From contig NZ_AULV01000018.1 of assembly GCF_000422465.1 (NCBI RefSeq), positions 62,001-126,000 of the forward strand: a stretch of DNA of 64,000 nucleotides. Direction: 5' to 3'. The translations under genes and the position numbers were made by a program. Shown here piece after piece: positions 34,140-42,641 of this stretch; the first letter of the stretch is position 1; the number at the start of each line of letters is the position of its first letter. The notes beneath the pieces are model-generated. The model did not search any database, was not told the origin of the DNA, and saw only the letters and a list, made by a program, of their open reading frames with translations. Source of the DNA: Paenibacillus harenae DSM 16969. GTDB taxonomy: Bacteria; Bacillota; Bacilli; Paenibacillales; Paenibacillaceae.

Positions 34140-35345
34140 TTAAAATTTCCCGTTCGTATTATTCCATTGATCCTGCGGCGGAATTGTCTCGATGACATCC
34201 CAGTGCTCGACGAGCTTGCCATTCTTCAACCGAAACAGATCATAGATGGAATTAGGGCTGCCGTTAAAAGTTCCTGCGCTTACGACCAGTACGAAATCGC
34301 CTTCGCCGATGACCATATGGATCTTATCGATGCTCGCCGAAACGCCTTGTTCGGCCATTCCCTCAAACGCCTTCATCACTGTCGACAAGCCATCCCCGAA
34401 CATCGGGTTATGCTGGGTGTAGTTTTCTCCGTCGATATAAGCGGGCATCGCCGCAATATTGCCGCCTATAAATACATCTTCCGCAAACTTCCGGACAAAC
34501 GCCTTGTTTCCATCCGTTTTGTCCAAATCCGTTATTTCCGTCGTTCCGTCTACCATCGTATGACCGCTCGGATTCGGCTCGGCAAACGGCTGCAAGTTAT
34601 CCCAGTGCTCCACGATTTTCCCGTTCTCGAAACGGAAGATATCGAATACGGCGGATTTCGAGCCGAACAGGTTCACAAGCGAATGAACGGCTACGTAATC
34701 GCCGTCTTCAATAACCCGTGCGATATCATAGGTTACGCCCGCTCCTTTCAATTGACCGATTGCCCCGACCAAAGCCTCTCTTCCGCTCGGAAAAGCAAGA
34801 TTGTGCTGAATGTATTTGTCGGCGCTGATCCATTTCAGGGCTGCGGCAGAGTCTCCTGTTTCAAAGCTTTTTAACACCTCTACCGCTTTATCTTTATTCC
34901 TTGTTTCAATCGATACAGATTTGACGGATGCATTCCATGTTACCCGTTTGCCTAACGCTTGCCCGATAAAATCCGCAGGCACATAGGTTTTTCCGCTTCC
35001 GGAAACGAACGGCGCAACGGACAACTGCACTGCCTTTCCGCCGATATTTGCCTCTGTGCTGCCTATGCGAATATATATGTTCGTATCGCCTTTTTGCAGC
35101 GTGACGCTTTTTTCCGGCGTGCTCCAGACGATATCTGCTGCTCCGAGCTCTTCCGCAACGACTCTGAGGGGCAGGAACACTTGTTTGTTCTTGACGATCG
35201 GGGCATCCGCGTAAGCCTCCTCCGACCCGTCAATGACGATTTTAATCCCGTTATCCGTCTTTGCATCCGCTGCTGCAGTCATGGGCAGCGAAGCGGACAC
35301 CGATAATAAACCGATCAGCAGCATAGAAGCGACTTGTTTCTTCAT
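34140..35345 (-). CDS. Secreted CuAO-domain protein with two SnoaL-like domains
   Basis: A 401-residue secreted protein. The signal peptide is MKKQVASMLLIGLLSVSASLPMTAAADA. A copper-amine-oxidase N-terminal-like domain (about 33-150) shows the family's paired pattern: NKQVFLPLRVVAEELGA, then GKTYVPADFIGQALGKRVTWNASVKSVSI. Two SnoaL/NTF2-like domains follow (about 153-260 and 275-395), each with IYDLF or VFDIFRFENGKIVEHWD-type ends. Despite its name the first domain is a cell-wall-associated fold, not an oxidase. The combination is unusual. It is divergent from an HxlR regulator. Confidence 0.75.
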   Translation of the reverse strand: MKKQVASMLLIGLLSVSASLPMTAAADAKTDNGIKIVIDGSEEAYADAPIVKNKQVFLPLRVVAEELGAADIVWSTPEKSVTLQKGDTNIYIRIGSTEANIGGKAVQLSVAPFVSGSGKTYVPADFIGQALGKRVTWNASVKSVSIETRNKDKAVEVLKSFETGDSAAALKWISADKYIQHNLAFPSGREALVGAIGQLKGAGVTYDIARVIEDGDYVAVHSLVNLFGSKSAVFDIFRFENGKIVEHWDNLQPFAEPNPSGHTMVDGTTEITDLDKTDGNKAFVRKFAEDVFIGGNIAAMPAYIDGENYTQHNPMFGDGLSTVMKAFEGMAEQGVSASIDKIHMVIGEGDFVLVVSAGTFNGSPNSIYDLFRLKNGKLVEHWDVIETIPPQDQWNNTNGKF

Positions 35346-35570
35346 CGTGTAACCTCCAAAAATGTTATTATGAGTATTTTTGTAACCGAATCAGTTACAT
35401 CTAAGCGAAAAAAACGACCGGCGTATCCAAAAAATCCGGACTGCCGTTTTTCGGGTTCACTCCTTCCAGTTGTTTTGTTACAATAGTAGAATAATAGATA
35501 CCCGGAATTTGAACAAGTACTATTATAATTAATAGATAGTATCAAAAACCATAGTATTGGAGCGATACAA
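35346..35570. promoter_or_regulatory. Divergent control region, CuAO gene / hxlR
   Basis: Two inverted repeats: TGTAAC-N7-GTTACA near the leftward gene, and GTACTAT with ATAGTAT around 35517-35542, 30 bases before the HxlR-type gene, enclosing a TATAAT. The second has the spacing expected for an HxlR-family operator. Confidence 0.45.
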
Positions 35571-35960
35571 ATGGCCAAGTACGGCGAGGAATTTTTGAAG
35601 TGTCCGGTATTTACGGCGCAAAGCCTGATCGGCGGAAAGTGGAAGGTTTATATTTTGTGGACGCTGCATGACGGAGCAAAACGGTTCAGCGAAATTAATC
35701 GGTCGCTCCCTCACGTCACCCAATCGATGCTTACGAACACGCTTCGCGACCTGGAGAAAGACGGCTTGATCCACCGCGAGGTGTTCCGGGAAGTACCGCC
35801 GAGGGTGGAGTATTCCCTCACCCCGATCGCCTGGAAGTTGATTCCCCACCTGGAGCAGCTCGTCGAATGGGGCGTCGAATATATAAGCCACATGGGCACG
35901 ATGGACGAGGAAGCGGCGAAACCGGACCTCCCTCAGAGCAAAAGCACGGAAAAAGAATAA
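35571..35960 (+). CDS. HxlR-family transcription regulator
   Basis: A 129-residue winged-helix regulator: CPVFTAQSLIGGKWKVYILWTLHDGAKRFSEINRSLPHVTQSMLTNTLRDLEKDGLIHREVF...PPRVEYSLTP contains the whole HxlR signature. The Cys near residue 11 is in the position used for redox or aldehyde sensing in several relatives. It has a charged C-terminal tail. Divergent from the secreted CuAO/SnoaL gene, which it may control. Confidence 0.85.
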   Translation: MAKYGEEFLKCPVFTAQSLIGGKWKVYILWTLHDGAKRFSEINRSLPHVTQSMLTNTLRDLEKDGLIHREVFREVPPRVEYSLTPIAWKLIPHLEQLVEWGVEYISHMGTMDEEAAKPDLPQSKSTEKE

Positions 35961-35975
35961 GAGCATGAAATCAGC

Positions 35976-36003
35976 CTGTCGGCATGGCCGTCAGGTTTTT
36001 TTG
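35976..36003 (+). terminator. Terminator after hxlR-type gene
   Basis: The stem CCTGTCGGC/GCCGTCAGG with a three-base loop and seven T. Confidence 0.75.
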
Positions 36004-36041
36004 TCTATCAAGATGATATGATGATATACGTAAATAATATA

Positions 36042-36089
36042 TTGACTTTTAAATGATATGCCATTAAATTGGTAATGAAAGCGCTTATA
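36042..36089 (+). promoter_or_regulatory. GH76 promoter with CcpA (cre) site
   Basis: TTGACT and TAAATT with 17-base spacing are followed at 36076-36089 by TGAAAGCGCTTATA, one mismatch from a catabolite-responsive element. The cre lies just downstream of the -10, where CcpA blocks transcription. Confidence 0.6.
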
Positions 36090-36175
36090 ATTAAGGTTTA
36101 TGGAGGCGGTCATACGGCATGACCGGACCGTCTTCGGCTTGCCCGTGGAATTTATTTTGAACGGAGGTTAATGAT

Positions 36176-39100
36176 GTGATGAGATTGAAGAAGAAAATCC
36201 TGTCTCCTATGATCGTGCTTACCGCGGCGGTTTCCCTCATTTGGTCATCCCTATTGCCCATTGGGGCAGAACGGACGCAGGCATTCGCCGCATCCGATGC
36301 GGATACGGCGATCAAGGCATTTAACGAGATGTTTTGGGATCCGGCCGCAAAGACCTTCTGGAGTAATTCGAATCGCAACGGCCATCAAGGCTTCTGGGTG
36401 GAAGCGGAGCTTTGGGAAATGGTCATGGACGCCTACGTTCATACGTCGGATCCTGAATTGAAAGCCAGTCTGAGGACCCAAATCGACGATATATTCGACG
36501 GCGCGGTAGCCATGCATGGCGAGGACTGGACGAACAACCCGTTCAACGACGATATCATGTGGTGGGCCATGGGTTCCGCCAGAGCTTATCAATTAACCGG
36601 AGAACAGAGATACTTGGACAAGGCCAGCTATTATTTTGACTTCGTATTCGATACCCAATGGGACGACGGGTTTGCGGGCGGCGGCATCTGGTGGCTGAAT
36701 TCCGAGCATCATACGAAAAATTCCTGCATTAACTTCCCGGCGGCGCAAGCGGCAATCTATATGTATAACATTACGCAGGATGAACATTATTTAGATGCGG
36801 CCGTCCGTATTTTCAGCTGGGGCAAAACGATGCTATCGGACGGGAATGGAAAAATATACGACCGGATCGAGGTCGATAACGGCGTGCAGGGCGGCGCGAC
36901 CCATTACAATCAGGGCACTTACATAGGGGCGGCCGTCGGGCTCTATCAAGCAACCGGAAACGCGCTGTATTTGGACGATGCCGTGAAAGCGGCGAGCCAT
37001 ACCATGAATCATATGGTCGACGCCAACCGGATCCTGAACTATGAAGGGCCGAATGGAGATTTAAAAGGCGGAAAAACGATTTTAATGCGGAATATGGCTT
37101 ATCTGCAGAAGGCTCTGGATGAACAAAGCGAAAGCAAGTATACGGCGTTTAGCAGCGAGTTCGACTACTGGCTTGCCTTCAATACCGAGATGGCGTGGAG
37201 TCACCGGAATGCAAGCAATATCGTCGATGGCAACTGGGCGGGGCAGCTGCTGGCCGGAACCTACGAATCATGGTCATCGTCCGGCGCCGTCGAAGCTTTG
37301 TCGGTGATCAAACCGGTCGATGTCGAGCTGCAATATGCGGCAAAGAATGCTTACAATAAGATCGAGGCGGAAAAATACAATGTCGGAACCGGTTTTGTAA
37401 TGGAGGGCTCCGTTGAAGGAACGTCCCAGCTCGGAGGCATTCAGCCCGGCTTCTATGCCGCGTATAAAAATGTGGATTTCGGCGCTGAAGGCGCAATAGG
37501 GTTCATTGCCAGAGCAGCCAGCGGAACAAGCGGCGGCCAAATCGAAATCCGGCTTGATTCCTTGCAGGGCCCCAAGGCCGGCACCTTGAACGTTGAAGGA
37601 ACGGGCGGGTGGAACAACTACTTGGATGCGGTCACTCTTCTGAAGGATGATGAAGGAAATACCGTTACCGTAACGGGAATCCATGATGTCTATTTATTGT
37701 TCAAGAAAACAAACGACGACTATCTATTTAATCTAAACTGGTTCAGATTTACCGCAACGGATCCGACCGAAACGGACCCGTACGCGAAGCTGAAAGCCGG
37801 AAATTACGACGGCAGTTCGGGTCTTAGCAAAAATGAAAACGGGGGCTATCTGGACAGCATTCACGACGGCGCTTATGCCTCTTATACGGGAATAGACTTC
37901 GGAGCGGGCGCCGCAGGCATTACGCTCCATGTGTCGAGCGGCAATCAAGGCGGCACGGTTGAAGTGAAGCTGGACAGTCTGAACGGTCCGACGGTAGGCG
38001 TCATAGAGATTCCGGCACTCGGAGATTGGAATAAGTGGGTGGACGTCATGTCTCCGATCGATCAAACGGCGGCGGCGGGTATCCATGATGTCTATCTCAT
38101 CTTCCACGGCAAGGACGGGAGCGACTTTCCGTGTAATTTGGACTGGTTTACTTTTACGACCGTAAAGGGGAAAGCAAGGGATGCCTTAGGTAAGCTGGAG
38201 GCGGAAGACCATACAAGCGGTTCGGGCTTCGGCAGGGAAAGCGGCGGCGGGCAAATGTATCTGGCGGGCATATACGGTCCCAATAACCCGTATGCCATGT
38301 ACAACTACATTGACTTTGGCAGCACGAGTCCTTCCAAATTCAACGTGCAAGCAGCAAGCGCCACAAGCGGGGGGACGATTGAAGTCAGAATCGGCGGCAT
38401 GAACGGTCCGGTTATAGCGACCGCCGCCGTATCAGGTACCAGCGGATGGCAAAATTTCAAGGTCTTCTCGGCGGACGTAACCGCCCCCGTAACGGGCAAG
38501 CACATCGTCTTCCTGTTGTTTAAGGGCAGCGACTGGTTGTATAACTTCGACAAATTCACGTTCGGTGATCCGGCTGTGTTTACGGCTCCGACCCCAACGC
38601 CGGATCCGGAGGTCGACAACATTCCTCCCGGCGAGGTGGAGAATATCCGGGTGATTCGCGGAGACGATCATTTCAAGCTGAATTGGGATGGGCCTTATGA
38701 TACGGATGCCGTTAAAACGCAAATTACGCTTTTCAGCGATGGGCAGCAGGTCGGGAACGTCCTTGAAGTGAAAAGAGGCATTCAAACCGCGATGATCTCA
38801 GGCATCGAACCAGACAAGGCGTACTCCATTTTCATAAGAAATGTGGATGCATCGGGAAATGCGTCGAACGGAATCACGGTCAATGAAGAGGCGGCACTTC
38901 CTTCTTACACGATTTCCGCAAACGGGAATGAATTGAAGGATGGAGATACGTTCGAGGATTACGCGCCTTTAATCTTTAAAATAGGGAGCAGCCTATCGGC
39001 GATCGTTACGGCTATGATCACCATTGACGGCAAGGAATATCCAACGAAAGAAGAGAGCATTAACATCGACTTGGCTGGAAATCTTGGAGCTAAGACGGCA

Positions 39101-39427
39101 ACCGTTACGATCGAGGATCAATCGGGCAACAAACTTACGAAGACGATCGGTTTTCAAGTTGTAACGAGTGTAAATTCCATTCAGCAATTAATGAAGCGCT
39201 ACGAGGCTTCGGGAGATGTAAGCGGACCCCTCGTGAACCAGCTCGCGAATTCGCTTAAGCAGGTTCAGCATCATCTGGATAAAGAGAGTCCTGAAGAAGC
39301 AGTTAAGCATATGGGCGACTTTGTCAAACATTTAAATAATGCAGCCATGAGCCCTAACGTGACAGAAGGCGCCAAATCCGTTCTGAACACGGATGCGGAA
39401 GCGCTCATCCGGCTGTGGAATGATTGA
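36176..39427 (+). CDS. Secreted GH76 enzyme (alpha-1,6-mannanase type) with CBMs and FIMAH
   Basis: A 1083-residue exported enzyme. Signal peptide about 1-39. The GH76 catalytic domain (about 42-385) has the twin Asp in NPFNDDIMWWAM (125-126), the catalytic pair of bacterial endo-alpha-1,6-mannanases. Three CBM6-like modules start near 385, 525 and 665, each with (A/S)G-x-x-GG-x-(I/V)E-(V/I)-(R/K)-L-(D)S and ending near NLDWF. A fibronectin-III-like domain, an Ig-like domain and a C-terminal FIMAH domain (NSIQQLMKRYEASGDVSGPLVNQLANSLKQVQHHL) follow. Likely action is on yeast or actinobacterial mannan. GTG or the next ATG may be the start, both served by ACGGAGG. Confidence 0.85.
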   Translation: MMRLKKKILSPMIVLTAAVSLIWSSLLPIGAERTQAFAASDADTAIKAFNEMFWDPAAKTFWSNSNRNGHQGFWVEAELWEMVMDAYVHTSDPELKASLRTQIDDIFDGAVAMHGEDWTNNPFNDDIMWWAMGSARAYQLTGEQRYLDKASYYFDFVFDTQWDDGFAGGGIWWLNSEHHTKNSCINFPAAQAAIYMYNITQDEHYLDAAVRIFSWGKTMLSDGNGKIYDRIEVDNGVQGGATHYNQGTYIGAAVGLYQATGNALYLDDAVKAASHTMNHMVDANRILNYEGPNGDLKGGKTILMRNMAYLQKALDEQSESKYTAFSSEFDYWLAFNTEMAWSHRNASNIVDGNWAGQLLAGTYESWSSSGAVEALSVIKPVDVELQYAAKNAYNKIEAEKYNVGTGFVMEGSVEGTSQLGGIQPGFYAAYKNVDFGAEGAIGFIARAASGTSGGQIEIRLDSLQGPKAGTLNVEGTGGWNNYLDAVTLLKDDEGNTVTVTGIHDVYLLFKKTNDDYLFNLNWFRFTATDPTETDPYAKLKAGNYDGSSGLSKNENGGYLDSIHDGAYASYTGIDFGAGAAGITLHVSSGNQGGTVEVKLDSLNGPTVGVIEIPALGDWNKWVDVMSPIDQTAAAGIHDVYLIFHGKDGSDFPCNLDWFTFTTVKGKARDALGKLEAEDHTSGSGFGRESGGGQMYLAGIYGPNNPYAMYNYIDFGSTSPSKFNVQAASATSGGTIEVRIGGMNGPVIATAAVSGTSGWQNFKVFSADVTAPVTGKHIVFLLFKGSDWLYNFDKFTFGDPAVFTAPTPTPDPEVDNIPPGEVENIRVIRGDDHFKLNWDGPYDTDAVKTQITLFSDGQQVGNVLEVKRGIQTAMISGIEPDKAYSIFIRNVDASGNASNGITVNEEAALPSYTISANGNELKDGDTFEDYAPLIFKIGSSLSAIVTAMITIDGKEYPTKEESINIDLAGNLGAKTATVTIEDQSGNKLTKTIGFQVVTSVNSIQQLMKRYEASGDVSGPLVNQLANSLKQVQHHLDKESPEEAVKHMGDFVKHLNNAAMSPNVTEGAKSVLNTDAEALIRLWND

Positions 39428-39490
39428 TAGAGCGCAATAGCACACTTCGGCGAATTGTGGTTTTCACAACCGCGATTCACCTCCAACAAG

Positions 39491-39520
39491 CAAAACCCGA
39501 CCGTATGAGGTCGGGTTTTT
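39491..39520. terminator. Bidirectional terminator, GH76 / CHRD genes
   Basis: AACCCGACC pairs with GGTCGGGTT around a six-base loop, with T and A tracts on the two sides, between convergent genes. Confidence 0.85.
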
Positions 39521-39522
39521 GC

Positions 39523-39930
39523 TTAAGAGATTTGGCCGCGAATTTCGCCATCCGGGTTTTGTTTGGTGTGGACATTGACGTAGGCGTTGTTTCTATTAAT
39601 CTCGCGGACGAGCTCGGCGATTGTTCTTCCGCTGAGAGGACCGACTAAGCTGCTTGCGGTTAATCGTCCGAGGACAACTCCTTTCCTTACGGTAATGCCG
39701 AATGCCGAGGGGCCGAACAGGGAGGCGACTACGGGGCCGTTCACTCCTTTTGGCCCAAGATGGATATGAGCCTCGGTTACACGTCTAATATCCCGGACGA
39801 CCAGCTTAAATAACAAGGTGTCTCCTGCGCGATTAAGCTGAAATAAAGCATTTCCTGAAGCAATCGTCCTTACGGGTGGCACCTCGTTTCTTCCACTCAA
39901 GATAGCTCTAAACTTTTTGATGCTCCTCAC
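39523..39930 (-). CDS. CHRD-domain protein
   Basis: A 135-residue protein consisting almost wholly of one CHRD domain: AILSGRNEVPPVRTIASGNALFQLNRAGDTLLFKLVVRDIRRVTEAHIHLGPKGVNGPVVASLF and the end NNAYVNVHTKQNPDGEIRGQIS. The H-I-H and N-V-H-T-x-x-N-P-x-G-E-I-R-G motifs are the family hallmarks. In Bacillales such proteins are spore-coat or surface components of unknown role. No signal peptide is seen. Confidence 0.88.
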   Translation of the reverse strand: MRSIKKFRAILSGRNEVPPVRTIASGNALFQLNRAGDTLLFKLVVRDIRRVTEAHIHLGPKGVNGPVVASLFGPSAFGITVRKGVVLGRLTASSLVGPLSGRTIAELVREINRNNAYVNVHTKQNPDGEIRGQIS

Positions 39931-40120
39931 CTCGCTTTTATTGAACTCTAAGAGTTTATAAGTTTTACGCTTATAAGCGCCTAGAATTCTCCGCGAAACG
40001 GTCGGCTGACTCTCTTAAGAAAGCCGACAGGCGTTTCTGCTTGATAGAGCATCGTATGCTAGATTGATAGATTCGGTCCGTTCATTTGTCCCGCGTTTAT
40101 GATTTTTTTTGCCCTTTCCT

Positions 40121-40897
40121 TTAATCGCTTAACGTCGATCCGGTCTCGAGGAATGTCTTCATGCCCGAAAGGACGATCGGCAGTCCGTTCTCGAGGATCT
40201 CGGCAGTGCGGGCAGACTGCTCGAACTCGTCGTGCACGACGGTTACGAGGGTCACGCCGGGAAGCTCGGCATGCGGATCGATCTCCCACGTCATGCGGGA
40301 AGGGGCATCGCCGGCCGCATCCGGGAACGAGAGAAAGCGCCAGCTCAACACCAGCCTGCGCGGCGGTTCGATGGCAAGAATGACGCCCTCCGCTTTCTTC
40401 TCATCCGCGTTCCAGAGCTCGAACGGAGACTCATTTTCCCAGGTAGAGCGGATCGCGCAATTGAACCAGAACTTCGACGTCTTTACAGGGTCGGTGAGCG
40501 CTTGCCATACCTGCTCGGGTTTCGCTTTAATGGCGATCCGGTTTACATGCCGGGGTTTGTTTTCCATATTCGGTTCACGCTCCAAGTCGTTTTGTAGTGC
40601 CGTTAATCCGAATGCCCACGGCTCGGCGTACTTGCTTACCCAACGGTCATAAATTTGGCGGATGGGCACGGCGTTCAAATAATGCAGCTTTTCCCGGCCT
40701 ACTTTCCTCGTCGTAATGAGCCCGGCTTCCTCCAGGATGTTCAAATGCTTCATGACGCCGAATCTGGACATGTCGAGCGGCGCGCACAGCTCGTTGAGCG
40801 AACGTCCGTCCGAAGCGTGAAGCTGATCCAGGAGCGTGCGGCGGCTAGGATCCGAGAGCGCCTTAAATATGTCGTTATTCAATCGGAACACCTCCAT
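40121..40897 (-). CDS. ArsR-type HTH fused to SRPBCC (AHSA1-like) domain
   Basis: A 258-residue two-domain protein. Residues 1-100 form an ArsR-like winged helix (IFKALSDPSRRTLLDQLHASDGRSLNELCAPLDMSRFGVMKHLNILEEAGLITTRKVGREKLHYLN) without the Cys metal sites. Residues 115-255 form an SRPBCC/START-like ligand pocket (INRIAIKAKPEQVWQALTDPVKTSKFW-type opening, RMTWEIDPHAELPGVTLVTVVHDEF). The fusion suggests a repressor that senses a hydrophobic small molecule. Divergent from the FMN reductase gene. Confidence 0.85.
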   Translation of the reverse strand: MEVFRLNNDIFKALSDPSRRTLLDQLHASDGRSLNELCAPLDMSRFGVMKHLNILEEAGLITTRKVGREKLHYLNAVPIRQIYDRWVSKYAEPWAFGLTALQNDLEREPNMENKPRHVNRIAIKAKPEQVWQALTDPVKTSKFWFNCAIRSTWENESPFELWNADEKKAEGVILAIEPPRRLVLSWRFLSFPDAAGDAPSRMTWEIDPHAELPGVTLVTVVHDEFEQSARTAEILENGLPIVLSGMKTFLETGSTLSD

Positions 40898-40928
40898 CTA
40901 CAGCCTGAATAAAGTTTCTTTGAAACAC

Positions 40929-40987
40929 TTGACATGTGACCATAAGGTAACGTATCATAAATACGATAAGAGTGACTATATAGTCAC
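40929..40987 (+). promoter_or_regulatory. FMN-reductase promoter with two ArsR-type operators
   Basis: TTGACA and TATCAT at 18-base spacing. The 16-base perfect palindrome GTGACTATATAGTCAC (40972-40987) lies just past the start point and a weaker copy, GTGACCATAAGGTAAC (40936-40951), fills the spacer. Likely sites for the divergent ArsR-SRPBCC regulator. Confidence 0.7.
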
Positions 40988-41077
40988 ATGTTATCACAAA
41001 CCGGACTGTTTGTCAGCCGGCGGCATGCGGTCTCGGCCATCCCATTTTAAAAAAGAGAGCGAAAGGTGATGTTGAAT

Positions 41078-41629
41078 ATGAACATGATGATGATCGCGGG
41101 CAGTAACCGTACAAATGCATCAAGCACGTGTCTTCTACGGTATATCGAAGGCTTATTGAAAAATCGTAAAATATCGGTCACGTTAGTTGATTTACGGGAA
41201 CAGCCGCTGCCGTTTTTTTCGCCAGATGAACAGGAGCTTCATCCAAATGTCCAGCGTGTGCTGGAAGCCGCCTCGAACGCGGACGGATTGATCCTTGCGA
41301 CTCCGGAATATCACGGCTCCGTATCGGGGCTTCTAAAAAACGCTTTGGACTATATGAACGCAGGACATGTAGCAGGTAAGGCGGTGCTCTCCGTAAGCTC
41401 CGCAGGCGGCCCGGTGGGCGTAAGCTCGCTTACGCATCTGCAGACGATCGTGCGTAATTTGCACGGCGTGAATTGTCCGGAGTGGATCTCGATCGGGTAT
41501 GGATCGAATGCTTTTGACCCGGATGGCGCCCCGTTGGATGAAGGTATGAGAAGCAGAATCCAAAACGCAGTCGAGCAATTCGTGGAACTGACTGGCATGC
41601 TTGCGGCCAAGGCTGCGGCAGCGAACTGA
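41078..41629 (+). CDS. NADPH-dependent FMN reductase-like protein
   Basis: About 183 residues with a flavodoxin-like fold. IAGSNRTNASSTCLL binds the FMN phosphate, and ILATPEYHGSVSGLLKNALDYM is the family's second signature. Members reduce quinones, azo dyes or chromate. The ATG preceded by AAAGGTGA at good spacing was chosen over earlier in-frame starts. First of three rightward genes facing the ArsR-SRPBCC regulator, hence likely part of its response. Confidence 0.82.
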   Translation: MNMMMIAGSNRTNASSTCLLRYIEGLLKNRKISVTLVDLREQPLPFFSPDEQELHPNVQRVLEAASNADGLILATPEYHGSVSGLLKNALDYMNAGHVAGKAVLSVSSAGGPVGVSSLTHLQTIVRNLHGVNCPEWISIGYGSNAFDPDGAPLDEGMRSRIQNAVEQFVELTGMLAAKAAAAN

Positions 41630-41715
41630 CGGCACGGCGGCATTGGCCGCAGCAGGCTTACAGGTAATTAAGGCAAGTCAGGCGGCAAACAACAAAGGAG
41701 AGGTTGGGTTTGGCC

Positions 41716-42069
41716 ATGAACGCATTGGAACGGAAAAATGTTGAAGCGGTAACCGCGTTTATTGAAAATGAAGCGAATCACGGCGAGCTGTACCGCACCG
41801 ATCAGTTTTTTGCCCCGCAAATCACGGAGGCCTTTACGGATCGGAGCTGCGCCGTGGACGAAATTCTAATCCAGGGAGATAAGGTAACGGCAAGAATTCT
41901 GATTACAGGCACGCATACAGGTTCGTTTGCAGGCAATTTGCCTACGGGCAAGGCCGTGAAGGTCACACAGTTCCGTGAATTCCGCGTTGTGGATGGCGAA
42001 ATTATCGAGCATCGGGGATGGTTCGATACGGGAACGCTTTTGCATCAAATTCAGGCGGTTAAGCAATAA
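41716..42069 (+). CDS. SnoaL-like (ester cyclase family) protein
   Basis: About 117 residues of an NTF2-like cone fold: EAVTAFIENEANHGE, then VTARILITGTHTGSFAGNLPTGKAVKVTQFREFRVVDGEIIEHRGWFDTG, the common C-terminal half of SnoaL-like polyketide cyclases. The N-terminal half is short compared with the next protein. A TTG or the ATG may be the start, behind AAAGGAGAGG. It is a tandem paralogue of the next gene and probably binds a hydrophobic ligand. Confidence 0.7.
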   Translation: MNALERKNVEAVTAFIENEANHGELYRTDQFFAPQITEAFTDRSCAVDEILIQGDKVTARILITGTHTGSFAGNLPTGKAVKVTQFREFRVVDGEIIEHRGWFDTGTLLHQIQAVKQ

Positions 42070-42087
42070 CGACAAAGGAGATGGATC

Positions 42088-42492
42088 ATGATGAAGACAA
42101 TAGAGCAGATGAATACGGAGACGGTAACCGCATTTATCGAGGACTTCTGGAACCGGAACGACTTGAATAGCGCCGATCAATATTTATCCGACGATTACCA
42201 AGAGCTCAGTTATCATTCCAAGGAAGGCTTGAAGCAGTTCGCGGCGAATATTCTGGCGGCTTTTCCCGATAAACGCTACACGGTGGAAGACATCATCGCC
42301 CAAGAGGAGAAGGTCCTTGTCAGAATGAAGGTGAAGGGCACGCATAAAGGGATGTTTTTCGGAAACCAGCCCACGGGGCATACCATCGATGTCACGCTGT
42401 ACCGTCAATATCGGGTCTTCGACGGTAAGATTGCCGAGCATCGCGGCTGGATCGATATGGTGACGATGTGGAGCCAGATACGGGGGGAATAG
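42088..42492 (+). CDS. SnoaL-like (ester cyclase family) protein
   Basis: A 134-residue NTF2-like protein: TVTAFIEDFWNRNDLNSADQYLSDDYQE, then VRMKVKGTHKGMFFGNQPTGHTIDVTLYRQYRVFDGKIAEHRGWIDM. It aligns by eye with the previous gene product over the C-terminal half, so the two arose by duplication. Start behind AAAGGAGATGG. Last gene of the group facing the ArsR-SRPBCC regulator. Confidence 0.75.
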   Translation: MMKTIEQMNTETVTAFIEDFWNRNDLNSADQYLSDDYQELSYHSKEGLKQFAANILAAFPDKRYTVEDIIAQEEKVLVRMKVKGTHKGMFFGNQPTGHTIDVTLYRQYRVFDGKIAEHRGWIDMVTMWSQIRGE

Positions 42493-42505
42493 GGGCTTGT
42501 ATACG

Positions 42506-42535
42506 AACCCGACCGCACAAGGTCGGGTTTTTTAA
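42506..42535 (+). terminator. Terminator after SnoaL-like genes
   Basis: AACCCGACC/GGTCGGGTT with a six-base loop and a T run, nearly the same stem as the one after the GH76 gene. Confidence 0.85.
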
Positions 42536-42561
42536 GTTAGGATGTAAAATAAACCAAGTCA

Positions 42562-42609
42562 TTGACGTTTGTCTCAAAAAAACATATCATCAATTGAGAA
42601 TGATTATTA
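42562..42609 (+). promoter_or_regulatory. Fur-controlled promoter of the glycan operon
   Basis: TTGACG and TATCAT at 17-base spacing, followed by TGAGAAT-G-ATTATTA (42595-42609), a Fur box with two mismatches from the 7-1-7 consensus, covering the transcription start. Confidence 0.7.
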
Positions 42610-42641
42610 ATTACTGTTAAAGAAAAGGGATTATCTTAAGT

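Noticed and set aside
34167-34874. 235-residue plus-strand frame within the CuAO/SnoaL gene
   Set aside because: Antisense shadow without a ribosome site; the opposite frame has a signal peptide and recognisable domains.
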